A stretch of DNA of 64,000 bases, taken from contig NW_024756914.1 in assembly GCF_018991925.1 (NCBI RefSeq), forward strand, positions 9,337,167 through 9,401,166, given 5' to 3'. Shown one piece after another: positions 36,296-48,700 of the stretch (the first letter of the stretch is position 1; every line of letters starts with the position of its first letter). This DNA is from Homarus americanus. Its lineage: Eukaryota > Arthropoda > Malacostraca > Decapoda > Nephropidae. Under the pieces are notes generated by a model, which had not been told where the DNA came from, ran no database searches, and worked only from the letters and a program-made list of their open reading frames with translations. The translations under genes and the position numbers were made by a program.

Positions 36296-38235
36296 AAGAT
36301 GCACTTTTTTGTCTGAAAAATTGCTTAAATAAATCAGCCTGCATCCTCGACAATGACAAAACAAAAACCTGCAGAGAGACGTTCGGCCAGATCAAAAGAA
36401 TACACCAAGGCTGGTTTGATGAAAATGACCCGGCAATCAAAGTAATCATCGATGATAAACATGTCGCTTTCAGTGACTGGCAGAACAACCCTCAGTCTCG
36501 GACAAAAGCTGATACCTTCCGCAAGAAGAAAGTGGCAGCTCACTCTGAACTTCGCAATCTAAAGAACGACTGGTTTAAAAATAAAGCATGTCAAACACAA
36601 AAACTTGCAGATCAGCACATGATGCACAAATTTGTCATTTTCACTAAAACATTTTATGGGCCATTCACTCGTGGCACAGCCCCCCTTCCTCTCATCCGAC
36701 GGTAATTCCCTTATTGAACACAAAGATGGCCTCCTTTAGCACTGGAAAGAGCACTACCATTCACTGCTCAACCGAAACACTGATGTGGATATCCTGACTA
36801 CCCAGCAGGTCCATCAGCATACAGAGCTGATCCACCTCAGCTATCCTCCATCCCTGGATGAGGTGGCTAGTGCCATCAAACAGATGAAAAATAACAAAGC
36901 CTCAGAGCCGAGGTGTATAAAGCAGGAGGACCTCTGTTTACCAGCCATCTCCACTCTCTCCTGGAGAATATATGGGAAAAGGAGGAAATCCCCCAAGCTC
37001 TTAAAGATGCCGCCATTGTAAATATTTATAAGAACAAGGGAGACCGGTCAGACTGTGGCATCTACCCCGGGATCTAACTGCTCTCCTTAGCTGGCAAGAT
37101 TATCGCCCGAGTCCTCCTAAACAGACTTCTTCCTGGAGCGGAAAACTTCCTCCAAGAATCTCAATCACATGGCACCACTGACATGATCTTTGCTGCCCGA
37201 CAGATACAGGAAAATTGCAGAGAACAGCATCGTGACCTGTGCATGGCTTTCATCAACCTAACCAAAGCCTTCGACTTGGTCAACAGGGAAGCCCTCTGGC
37301 GAACCCTCAGCTGTTTTGGCTGCCCACCAAAATTTATCGCCACTGTGAGGTAACTCCACGATAGGAAGAATGGCAGTGTCTTGTGCAATGGTACTCAGTC
37401 AGAGTTCTTCCTCATCCAAAAAGGGGTAAAACAAGAGTACGTACTGACATCAACTTTCCTTTCCATTTTCTTGGCTGCCTTCCTTACTCATGCCAGTGCC
37501 AATTTAGCCGGTGGTGGACAACCAGTACCGGTTGAAGGTACTGCACTTTTCAACATAAGGCGACTCCAGGCAAAAACAAAGGTGTTGGCAGCTTCCATTA
37601 CTGATCTTCAGTATGCAGATGACCTAACCCTTGTCGCTCACACTGAACGCGACCTACAAGATATCCTGAACACCTATGCAGATGCGTATGCACACTTCGG
37701 CCTTGAGGTGAATGTACATAAGACTCAGATTCCCTTTCAGCCTGCCCCTGGTTCAGACACATCTTCACCATCCATCCAGCTTAATGGTACTAGCCTCTCT
37801 AATGTTACCCACTTTCAGTATCTCGGCCCCCACCTGTCCACCACTGTGGACATCGATAAAGAGATTCAGCATCGAACCAGATGTGCATCTCAAGACTTTG
37901 GCAGACTCCGTACCCGTGTCTTCAGCTGTAGGGAGCTGAAATTATCTACAAAGTTACACGTATATTGAGCAGTGGTCCTCCCCACCCTGCTATATGGCAG
38001 TGAGACAACCATTATCCATGAACAACTATGCTGGACTAGCCATGTTACCCGCATGGACGACAGTAGACTGCCAAAGCAGCTACTTTACAGTCACCTTAAC
38101 GCTGGCGGGCAACTGAAAAGGTATAAGGATAGTCTTAAGACAAACCTGAAAAAATCCCAAATTGACCCCCTCACCTGGGAGACGATTATTCCACACCGCA
38201 GTACATTTGAGTACAAAATGAGTACCGTATATCTC
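36296..38235 (+). pseudogene. Decayed non-LTR retrotransposon (LINE) reverse transcriptase
   Basis: Plus-strand fragments in successive frames show RT landmarks: AIKQMKNNKASE (about 36870), SLAGKIIARVLLNRLLP (about 37088), DLCMAFINLTKAFDLVNREA (about 37235), GVKQEYVLTSTFLSIFL (about 37420), and the catalytic QYADDLTLVAH (about 37610), followed by FQYLGPHLSTT and LPTLLYGSET. In-frame stops (TCAGTAACTC-type break near 37350; TGA near 37966) and an internal deletion after YGSET (about 38004) show it is dead. The 5' endonuclease domain is not present. The clade is not assigned. Confidence 0.85.
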
Positions 38236-38559
38236 GGCTTATAAGACGGAATTTGAACATTAAAAAAATCTGCCCAAAGTTAGGGGGTCGTCTTAATCAC
38301 CAAGCATAAAATTTTTACCTCTTAAATGTTGTGGTTTAGTGTGTCAAGAGTGGTGATGGAAACATCGTAAGCCACTCACAAGGTCCTACCACTAATTATT
38401 TTATACTGAAACTTACGTTTGGCAAGCTGGATTCAAATTAAGATTACCGGTATATTAAAATAATAAAAATTTATTATAAACCTGTCTAACATACCGTAAA
38501 AGAACATTATACCCCTGTAATAAACACAGCTATCATCACACACCCCTCCCCATGCCCCC

Positions 38560-39545
38560 CCATTTGCCAGTGAGGAGACAAGAAAGGTAAAGTGACCGCG
38601 AGATTGGGCTATTTATAGCCGTGGAGGTGGTCAGTAATGCATATTGGTATATTTACTGATAATAATACTTATCTCCTATAAATAATTAATTTAAAATTTA
38701 TTTTTTTACAAGGAATATTCAGTAAATGACTGCATTAATTCTTGAAACTACCGACAGTTAAATACAGACGCTTGAGTGACGTCACTAGTGTTTACACTAC
38801 ACCAGCTGGTAACATTTGATGCCATTACTTGAAGTGAATTGGCCTTATTTTAAGTAACTAACCATAAATAAATACAAAAAGTAAAAAAAAGATCAAAAGT
38901 GAGAAATAATATACTGTATGTATGTTGTGTTGTCAAAGTTAGAGGAACAATTGAAACTGCAATTGTGTGTAAATGAGGCAGAAAGTCAGGTCAGCGCTGA
39001 ACCTGGGACTTGGTCACAATTTTTGTGATTCCATATGGCAGCAGGGTCTACCATTAGACAACACATTATGCTTCCAATATCTTCCCAGGCGGTAGTATCT
39101 ACCTGTTTGGTAGCTGCCTACTACCTACACAATTTTTAGTAATATTACTTTGATACATGATAAATTAGACAAACAATGAAAATAAACATCAAATTTAATT
39201 ACCAAGACGCTTCCCATTGGCAGCTGTAAGAAGAGGGGGAGATGGGCTATTTTTATCCCGTCTTTGTGTCTGAAGTGGCCAGTAATACCATATATTTACT
39301 GATCATAATACTTATCTCCTATAAATAATTAATTTAAAATTTATTTTTTACATAGAATATTCAGTAAATGACTTTTAAATAAATAAACAAATAATTCAGT
39401 AAATCTATTTCAAGTAAATGGAAAATAAGCAAACAAATGTTATTTACCACCACCCCTTCCCTCTGGCTCAGGGTGAGATGGAGGGGAGATAAAGAAGGCT
39501 ATTTATAGCCCGTCTTTGTGTCTGAAGTGACCAGACCTCTAATGC
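38560..39545 (+). repeat. Tandemly duplicated dispersed repeat (3 partial copies)
   Basis: CTTATCTCCTATAAATAATT with flanking sequence recurs at about 38670 and 39310. The GGCTATTT...TAGCC...GTCTTTGTGTCTGAAGTG block recurs at about 38605 (partial), 39245 and 39508. It is related to the inverse copy at about 8.6-9.1 kb. Confidence 0.75.
38926..39125 (+). repeat. 190-bp dispersed repeat, copy 1
   Basis: Contains GTAAATGAGGCAGAAAGTCA, CCTGGGACTTGGTCA, ATATGGCAGCAGGGTCTAC and TGCTTCCAATATCTTCCCAG. It matches 53434-53615 (same strand) and 43992-44190 (opposite strand). Confidence 0.8.
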
Positions 39546-39578
39546 ACCATAAATAATTCATTTAACATTTATTTTTTG

Positions 39579-39593
39579 TATATATATATATAT

Positions 39594-39667
<74 letters not shown>

Positions 39668-39684
39668 TCTATATATATATATCT
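39579..39684. repeat. (TA)n microsatellite
   Basis: About 100 bp of TA with single interruptions, abutting the left end of the Tigger element (whose target site is TA). Confidence 0.95.
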
Positions 39685-42133
39685 ACCTAGAACGACTTAC
39701 GACAGGGGTTGGGATAAATCAGGTAAATGAAGTCCGGCGTGAGGTAGTAAGTCTGACATAGATAAAAAAAAAAAAAATTCAAAAATTTTTTTTTTTCAAA
39801 TTTTTTTTAAAAATCTACAATGAAATACAGTACACTAAACGTAAAAAATAATGAGGAATGGATACAGTACAGTAAAAGTAATAAATAATGAGGAATGGAT
39901 ACAGTGTGACTGAGCACTTACCTTTAATGTAGTCAGCTGAATGCACACAGGGCCCCCATAATTTTCTATTTACAGGATACATGGAGACTATATTAATTGG
40001 AAGAAGCAGAAGAGGAGACAGGGCTGGGTGGGTCATCAATGTCGCTTTCTTCAGACAGGTTTATGTACTGTAGTAACTTGCTGGTTGAAGGTATTGGATC
40101 ATCTTGAGGGAGTGAAGAGGCAGCACTGGTGGGGCGTGAAGAGGCAGCACTGGTGGGGCGTGAGGAGACAGCACTGGGGGACTTCTTGAAATAGATGTCC
40201 AATTTAGACTGCACAGTTTGCTTTTTCTTTTCATTATAAATTTCTCTGTAGCAAGCAAGTGAATCTTAGATCATTCTGTCAACTTTGGCATAACGCTCAC
40301 AATTTTGATCCATGTCATCAAACATTTTCATTCCTTTATTAATTGTAGCAAATGCCTCTGCCATTTGTTTCACTGAAAACTTTTTGGGGGGTGCAGGCTC
40401 TTCTTCTACATTTTGTCTCTCTTCTTCCTCTGCAATTTTCTGTGCATCTAGTTCAATAAGATCCTCGTTACTGAGCTCTTCTGCTACACTTTCAACCAAC
40501 TGTCCAACATCTTCAGTATCAATTTCTAACTCCAGCTGTTTACCTAACTCCACTATCTTGTTACTAATATCCAAAATAACTTCATTTTCATTAAATCCTC
40601 TGAAAGTGTGCACATATCTTTTCAAGATTTTCTTCCATATTCCATTCATGCAATGTTTTGAAACCTGATCCCATGCTGTACTAATGTTCTTTATACATGA
40701 CAAAACGTTGTACTCCTTCCAAAACTGTCTGAGCGTTTTCTCACCTTCAGTAGCAGCAACAGCCTGAGCGAATGTCGCGCGTAAATAATACGCTTTAAAG
40801 GCAGCAATAGTACCTTGATCCATGGGTTGGATGACAGAGGTAGCGTTAGGTGGAATGTACACTAGCTTAACATCAGGGTGCACGTCGTTCAGGTGTGGTG
40901 GGTGTCCCGGAGCATTATCCAAAATCAGTAAAATCTTGAATGGAATCCTTTGTTGCAGACAATACTACTTGGCTCGCAGAATGAAACAAGTCATGAACCA
41001 ATCCTCAAACAGCACTAGGGTCATCCAGGCTTTCTTGTTACTGCGATAAATCACTGGCAGTGTGTGCTTGCTGACATGTTTAAAAGCCCTGGGGTTCTCA
41101 GAATGATAGATCATGAAGGGCTTTAGCTTGAAACCAGCAACATTCCCCCCAACAGAAGTGTAATTCTGTCCTTGAATGCCTTGAATCTGGGCATTGTTTT
41201 TGCCTCTTTGTGGATGTATGTCCGCTCAGGCATGCGTTTCCACAATAATCAAGTCTCATCCACATTGAATATTTGCTCAGGCAAATAATTCCCTTCCACA
41301 ATCACATCATCTAACTCCTCCTTAAAAGCTTCGGCAGCACCAACATCAGCACTAGCTGCCTCTCCACTCACCTTAACATTGTGTAGACTGTAGCGTTTTT
41401 TAAATCTATCAAACCACCCACGACTTCCTGTAAAGGTTTGATCACATTCATCTCCTGCCTGCTCCTTCAGGTTTTGGAACAGGCTTCTTGCTTTAGCCTG
41501 TAAGGTTAGAAGGCTTAAGGGTACACGCTTCTGCATCTGGTCTTCTATCCATATCACCAATAATTTTTCCATATCGTGGATAGGACCTTGTCTTTTCTTT
41601 GTTATTATAGTTCCCTTTATAGGTGTTGTTCCTTTCACTACTTCACGAATACGTTCCTTGTCCTTCAGAATAGTGGATATAGTCGAGTGTGAGAAACCTA
41701 GGTCGCGTGAGATTGTTGCTACTGTTTTTCCATTCTCATACTGTGTTATTATCTTCAGTTTCATCTCAAAAGTAATTGCCTGTCTCCTTTTCCTTGGAGT
41801 ACCACCAGCACTCTCACTTTTACGCTTTCCAGTCATTATAAAGTCAATTATATACAATAATAACGAAAGTTCACAGCGCGATCAGTATAGGATACGATAG
41901 CCAAACACAAACAAAGCGCTCCACTGAGTGAGTGCAGCCACGAGGCGACCCAAGACACCCCTCCCTCTCGCCCGGGACGGAAATGTTTCGGTATAGAAAA
42001 TGCACGCGTCATTTGAAAAATTTTTTGGTCACGACGGTCGCAGTCGTATGTCCCATACGGACATTAGGTCAAAGCAGGTCGTAAGTACCAATGGACGTAA
42101 GTCCACGAAGTCGTAAGTCGGGGTTTGGCTGTG
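39685..42133 (-). mobile_element. Tigger/pogo DNA transposon, full-length but inactivated
   Basis: About 2.4 kb. Both ends carry CGACTTACGAC in inverted orientation (39693 on the left; complement near 42107-42118 on the right) inside degraded inverted repeats with repeated TCGTAAGT words. It encodes a minus-strand Tigger transposase pseudogene. It sits in TA-rich DNA on both sides, so the TA target duplication cannot be defined exactly. It is the parent type of the MITEs at 14580 and 15294. Confidence 0.8.
39993..41836 (-). pseudogene. Tigger transposase pseudogene (CENP-B-like DDE)
   Basis: The start is chosen at ATG 41836 (MTGKRKSES). Order: N-terminal CENP-B/Psq helix-turn-helix (KLKIITQYENGKTVATISRD... 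about residues 25-60); second Tc5/CENP-B-type DNA-binding domain ending SRGWFDRFKKRYSLHN; then the DDE_1 catalytic domain with NVDET (first Asp), LLILDNAPGH-type ILDNAPGH (second) and QPMDQGT (third). The acidic and Ser/Thr-rich C-terminus ends SEESDIDDPPSP. Breaks: TGA right after NVDET (GGA to TGA, 41250), a one-base loss in the G6 run at about 41142, TAG before YCLQQ (about 40965) and TAA after VDRMI (40266). Transposase length about 610 codons, normal for the family. Confidence 0.9.
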
Positions 42134-42148
42134 TGATATATATATATA

Positions 42149-42874
42149 CAGTGACCTCGCTAACCAACACTCTGCTTAATAATTTCATTAAATCAACTGC
42201 TCACATAAGGATTTCAATTCGTTAACTAATCCGTTAACGGTTCTAAATAACCGACTAACATAGCTTAAATTCTTACTATTTTTGTAAATATCAAGAAGTT
42301 TATACTATTCAATAATTTAAAAGTTTAATATTCAATTTTTAGTCATTTTAACAATTATTGAACAAAATTGAAGGTAAAGTGACTAGTTTAACGCTGCATC
42401 CAGCCTCTAACACAGCAAACAGGCTAGTCTCTCTGTTTTCACCTGGAGGTAACATCTTGCTTGAGACTCTCTCCTCAAGTAAACGCTTTTTTTCTGTGTT
42501 TCCAAGCAGATTATTGGTCATTTTGAAATATATTTTATATATTGACAATATATAATGCAGTGCAGCGTTGATTTAAAGAAAAATAATCTTGAATTAAACC
42601 AGAGAGCTAAATTTATGGGTGAATGGCACTGGGTGACTCTCCACCCCAATGCCTTCTCTCTCTTCTCCTCCACCCCCATTCTAAATCCCATCATCATCAT
42701 CATCATCATCCAGGAGCCTTCTATACATACACATCCCAAAGTATGAACTTTTCTACCATTTTTGCTGAATTTAGAAATTCGTGAGCTGGAACAACTACTC
42801 AAAAACCCATTGAAATAATGGTTTCAAGAATCTAACCACCTTCTGAACGGATTGAGTTCAACCGAGGGCCACTG
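42149..42874. mobile_element. Tigger/pogo-type MITE, family 1 copy 2
   Basis: The left end CAGTGACCTCGCTAACCAAC and right end GAGGGCCACTG are inverted and flanked by TA. The interior matches the element at 1768-2563 in the opposite orientation, including the (CATCAT)n-containing block near 42690. It starts 15 bp after the end of the Tigger element. Confidence 0.7.
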
Positions 42875-43059
42875 TATTGAATTAATCCCATATGTTCTGT
42901 TGTTCACTTTACGTCTATATATGACTCACAGTAACTGTGTGGGTTCAATTTAATTCACATAAACGAAATACTACTGTATAAAAAAATGCACAAATATTAA
43001 AGTGCAAAATTTTCTGATATTTACTCCATTGGAAACGACCAAATATAGAAGAGATTACT

Positions 43060-43767
43060 GGTTGAGTATCCCTCAGCTTATCAGCTGATGTTCAAAAAAA
43101 AAATGCATTTTCATAAGGATTTCGTTAATAAAATTTTTTCGTTAACCCAATTGAAGATTCTTATGGAAGGTAATTCGTTAACCGAAATTAATTGAAGACA
43201 TCTGCGATCCGAGGACCACTACTTACATTCAACTTTCATTATACAGTGGGTATGCTATAAATCTAACAGATCCTACTACTAATATTCCTATAACAAACAG
43301 TTTACCTATAAAATGGATTTTAACTTACTTTGAGGTGTGTATGTAGTATTCCGCAGCTTTGTTTACATATCAAACAGCTGATTGTAGAGGCAGTCGATGT
43401 TGACATGCCATATTCTTTACAGAGTGCACTGGTTCTAATGCCTTCTTCATGTTTCATAAAAAATTTCTGCACTATATTATCAATATGTAAACTAAATTTC
43501 AGAATGACCAATAATTTTAATATATAAAAATGCAATATTAAAAGAGACCAACTTTCTTGATATTTACTTCACTGAAACAAATGTAAACATAGAACTGATT
43601 ACCTACTGTATTGGCGGACTGGCGATCTGTTGATGTGCACAACAAAATGTGTTTCTCGGAAGGCTTTCGTTAAAAAGTTTTTGTTAAGTTAATGGAATTA
43701 AAATCCTTATGGGAACTAATTTGTTAACATTTCATTAATTGGACCGTTCGTTTATCGAGGACCACTG
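43060..43767 (-). mobile_element. Decayed Tigger-type remnants with helix-turn-helix fragment
   Basis: The right end TTTATCGAGGACCACTG is flanked by TA and a second copy of the end lies near 43190-43222. On the minus strand (43535-43360) a fragment reads MKHEEGIRTSALCKEYGMST followed by STASTI, the N-terminal DNA-binding helices of a Tigger transposase. It shares internal words with family 1 MITEs. Probably two overlapping or nested truncated copies. Confidence 0.6.
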
Positions 43768-43991
43768 TATTTGCTTTTTTTCGGATTAGGGTTTGCCCCA
43801 ATTAGTCCAATTTATCGAGGTTGTACCATATTTTCTTTATTTCTGGTTTTTGACAACTTTTACAGTTTGATAACATGTAACTAATGGTGATGTGTCGTCA
43901 TCTCACAGCTGACTGCTGACGTGTTATGAGAGTTCTGTTTTTGCTTACAATGGTTACTTTACATCATTTTTTGGGCTGAGTGGTTTGGCAG

Positions 43992-44190
43992 TAAGAGTAA
44001 GCAGCTACCAAACAGGGAGAGGTACTACCGCCTGGAAGATATTGGAAGCATAATGTGTTGTCTAATGGTAGACCCTGCTGCCATATGTGACCAAGTCCCA
44101 GGTTGATGATCTTACTTTCTGCCTCATTTACACACAATTGCAGGGTCTCAATTGTTTCTCTTACTTACTGACCACAACAGACATAATGTA
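43992..44190 (-). repeat. 190-bp dispersed repeat, copy 2 (inverted)
   Basis: Reverse complement of the repeat at 38926-39125 and 53434-53615, sharing GGAAGATATTGGAAGCATAA and TGACCAAGTCCCAGGTTGAT. Confidence 0.8.
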
Positions 44191-44215
44191 TATTGTTTCT
44201 CACTAGTGATCCTTT

Positions 44216-44323
44216 CTTTTTTATTTTCTTTTATTATTTATGGTTATTTTTGTTATTATTACTATTATTTTATTTATTATAATTTTTATTAATTATTAAT
44301 TAATATTATTATTATTATTATTA

Positions 44324-44378
<55 letters not shown>

Positions 44379-44384
44379 TATTAG

Positions 44385-44425
<41 letters not shown>

Positions 44426-44615
44426 GTATTAGTATTAGTATTAGTATTAGTATTAATATTAGTATTAGTATTAGTATTATTATTAGTAATATTTATTAGT
44501 ATTAGTATTAGTATTATTATTAGTATTATTATTAGTATTAGTATTATTATTAGTATTATTATTAATTATTATTATTATTTATTATTATTATTATTATTAT
44601 TGCTTCTGCTATATT
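44216..44615. repeat. (TTA)n with (TTAGTA)n substructure, about 400 bp
   Basis: Long TTA/TTAG trinucleotide-hexanucleotide array. It ends about 25 bp from the 3' end of a LINE fragment and so may have grown from that element's tail. Confidence 0.9.
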
Positions 44616-44634
44616 TTTTCACCCCAGGCTGATG

Positions 44635-44740
44635 TAATAATAATAATAATTAACAGTTTATTGAAAAAGTTCTGCTGCCGAAGGCTGAAATATACATTGG
44701 ACATAAATGACTTATTACATACATTGGTGGTTTAACAAAA
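44635..44740 (-). mobile_element. 3'-end fragment of the 57-kb LINE family
   Basis: TAATAATTAACAGTTTATTG followed by GCTGCCGAAGGCTGAAATAT matches 57433-57500, which is the 3' end of the minus-strand LINE there. It is a short 5'-truncated insertion with an (ATA)n tail. Confidence 0.65.
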
Positions 44741-44814
44741 GCCTTCATTAGAAAGGTAAGGAACATACAGTGAACATACAGATTATGTAGGTGTTGAACA
44801 GCAAACACGTAGTG

Positions 44815-45200
44815 TAGTAACTCCCTCCCAGATGGTGTTAGGAGGGATCTCACGTGATAGTAGTTCCTCACAGATGGTGTTATGAGGGACCTGGCTTGGT
44901 GTAGTAATTCCCTGCAGAATGGTGTTATGAGGGCCTCACGTGGTGTAGTAATTACCTCACAGATGGTGTTATGAGGGACCTCACGTGGTAGTAATTACCT
45001 CACAGATGGTGTTATGAGGGGCCTCACGTGGTGTAGTAACTCCCTCACAGATGGTGTTATGAGGGACCTCACTTGGTGTAGTAATTCCCTCACAGATGGT
45101 GTGATGAGGACTTGACGTGGTGTAAATTCCCTCACATATGGTGTTATGAGGGACATGTGTGTAGTAATTCCTCACAGATGGTGTGTTATATGAGTGAGGT
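44815..45200. repeat. 45-bp minisatellite, about eight copies
   Basis: Unit contains CTCACAGATGGTGTTATGAG then GGACCTCACGTGGTGTAGTA. Copies vary by small indels. Confidence 0.9.
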
Positions 45201-45719
45201 TTGGTCTTAGGCCTTCTCGTGAAAGGATTAACACATCGCTGGTTGTTGTTAGGTCTCATGGCATGTCACTGGGTACTGGGACCTCACTGTGTGAAGGTTA
45301 ACTTGGAGTGCGACTGTTACTGTTGAGTTGTTCTCACTGACTTAGCACTGTTCACCTCTGTTTAACACTGGTTCCGTTCCTTTCTAAATAAATTGTAACT
45401 TCTGGCAGCTTGTTGATATTCGGTGGGAGGAGGGTTCAGGGAGGGGGTTGGTATGGGCCAACAACAGTTGACCTGGCTGCTCCGAGGCGCCAGGTGCGTC
45501 TTGACCTTCCGGTGGTCAAGGATGTAGTGTGGGTCAGTGACCTGTGCCGGGTGGGCTAATCCCGTAAAAAAAAATATAAAACAATAGACTGTCACAAACC
45601 ACTCATAAAAATACTGTGAGACTGAGAGGGTGTTGTGCTACAGTACTGTACTACCTAGCATCTGTCAGAACTGGCAAAAACGTCAGACAATGCCAAGAAC
45701 TCCGGAGTTAACATTAACC
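45201..45719. other. No gene seen; fragment of a dispersed repeat
   Basis: At 45545-45575 the word GTGCCGGGTGGGCTAATCCC plus an A-run is the reverse complement of TTTACAGGCATTAGCCCACC at 53287, so a shared repeat end is present. Otherwise unremarkable. Confidence 0.4.
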
Positions 45720-48700
45720 ATCTTAGTGTACTGTACTGTACTGTATTACACTGCTCTGTATTATGTTGTACTGTATTACATTGCTTGTACTATGTTGTAC
45801 TGTATATACTGTTTGTACATTATATTGTACTGTACTGTACTGTATATTGCATTGTACACAACTGTTTCTGTACTATGCTGTACTTGTATACACTGCTCTG
45901 TACTATACTGTACTGTATTACACTGTTTGTACTATATTGTACTGTATTACACTGCTCTGTACTATGCTGTACTGTATTACACTGTTTGTACTATACTGTA
46001 CTGTATTACACTGTTTGTACTGTACTGTATACTGTACTGTACTGTATTACACTGCTCTGTACTATGCTGTACTGTATTACACTGCTCTGTACTATACTGT
46101 ACTGTATTATTAATTGCTCTGTACTATGCTGTACTGTATTACACTGCTCTTACTATACTGTCTGTATTACACTGCTCTGTACTATACTGTACTGTATTAC
46201 ACTGTTTGTACTGTATTGTATACTGTACTGTACTGTATTACACTGTTTCTGTACTATGCTGTACTGTATTACACTGTTTCTGTACTATACTTGAATTGTA
46301 TTACACTGTTCTGTACTATGTTGTATTGTATTACACTGCTCTGTACTATGCTGTACTGTATTACACTGCTCTGTACTATGCTGTACTGTATTACACTGCT
46401 CGTACATTGTATACTGTACTGTACTGTATTACACTGCTCTGTACTATACTGTACTGTATTACACTGTTCTGTACTATGCTGTACTTGTATTACACTGTTT
46501 CTGTACTATGCTGTACTGTATTACACTGCTCTGTACTATGCTGTAATTGTATTACACTGCTCTGTACTATATCTGTACTGTATTCACTGCTCTGGTACTA
46601 TGCGACTGTATACACTGCTCTGTACTATAATTGCACATAATTGCCTGACTATGCTGTATTGTACACTGTTTGTACTATGTTGTACTGTATACACTGCTCT
46701 GTACTATGCTGTACTGTATTACATTCGTTTGTACTATGCTGTACTGTATTACACTGTTTGTACTATACTGTACTTGTACTGTATTACACTGCTCTGTACT
46801 ATACTGTACTGTATTACACTGTTTTGTACTATGCTGTACTGTATTACACTGTTTCTGTACTGTACTGTATATTGTACTGTATTACACTGCTCTGTACTAT
46901 ACTGTACTGTATTACACTGCTCTGTACTATGCTGTACTGTATTACACTGCTCTGTACTATACTGTACTTGTATTACACTGCTCTGTACTATGCTGTACTA
47001 TTACACTGCTCTGTACTATGCTGTCAGTATTTAATTGCTCTGTACTATACTGTACTGTATTACACTGCTCTTGTACTAACTACTGTATTACACTTGTTTG
47101 TACTATGTTGTACTGTATACACTGCTTCTGGTACTATACTGTATTGTATTAACTGTTTGTACTATACTGTACTGTATTACACTGTTTGTACTATACTGTA
47201 CTTGTATCAGCATTGTACTGTATTTTGTATTACACTGTTTGTACTATGCTGTACTGTATTACACTGTTTGTGTTTATGCTGTACTGTATTACACTGTTTG
47301 TTTTATACTGTACTGTACTGTATACTGTACTGTCTGTATTACTGTTTGTACTATACTGTACTGTACTGTACTGTATATTGTACTTGTACTGTATTATACT
47401 GTTTGTACTAGTTGTACTGTATTACACTGCTCTGTAATTATACTGTACTGTACTGTACTGTATACTGTACTGTACTGTATTACACTGCTCTGTACTATGC
47501 TGTACTGTATTACACTGTTCTGTACTATACTGTACTGTACTGTACTGTATACTGTACTGTACTGTATTACACTGTTCTGTACTATGTTGTACTGTATACA
47601 CTGTCTGTACTATGCTGTACTTGTATTACACTGTTTGTACTATACTGTACTGTATTACACTGCTCTGTACTATGCTGTACTGTATTACACTGCTTTGTAC
47701 TTATGCTGTACTTGTATTACACTGCCTGTACTATACTGTACTGTACATATTACTTACTATACTGTAATTGTATTATACTTGTACTGTATTGTATACACTG
47801 CTCTGTACTATGCTGTACTGTATTACACTGTCGTACTATGCTGTACTGTATTATAATTGCTCTACTATGCTGTACTGTATTACACTGCTCTGTACTATGC
47901 TGTACTGTATTACACTGCTCTGTACTATGCTGTACTGTATTACACTGCTCTGTACTATACATTGTATTACACTGCTCTGTACTATACTGTACTGCACTGT
48001 ATTACACTGCTCTGTACTATAATTATTGCATATCGTTTGCATTTTATGGTATTGTATTACACTGTTTGCATTGTTGTACTGTATACTGTATTGCATTGTA
48101 TTACACTGTTTCAGTATATACTGTAATTGTATTACACTGCTTGTACTATTGCATTGTATTACACTGTTTGTACTATGTTGTATTGTATTACACTGTTTGC
48201 ATTGTACTGTATACTGTACTGTACTGTTACACGTTCTCTGTACTATACTGTACTGTATTACACTGTTTCATTGTTGTACTGATAACGTTGTACTGTGTAC
48301 ACTGTACTGTACTGTATTACACTGTTTGTACTATACTGTACTGTATTACACTGTTTCACTATGCTGTACTGTATACACTGCTCTGTACTATGCTGTACTG
48401 TATTACACTGCTCTTGTACTATACTGTACTTATTACACTGCTCTGTACTGTACTGTATAATTGCAATTGCTATTGTATTACACTGTTCTGTACTATGCTG
48501 TACTGTATTACACTGCTCTGTACTATGCTGCATTGTATTACACTGTTTGTACTATACTGTACTGTATTTCACTGCTTGTACTATGCTGAATTGTATTACA
48601 CTGTTTCATTATGTTTGTACTGTACTGTATTACACTGTCTGTACTATACTTGCATTGTATTACACTGCGTTCTGTACTATGCTGCATTGTATTACACTGT

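Noticed and set aside
36296..38235. Endogenous retrovirus or LTR element
   Set aside because: The RT motifs and C-terminal style are non-LTR; no LTRs, gag, protease or integrase seen.
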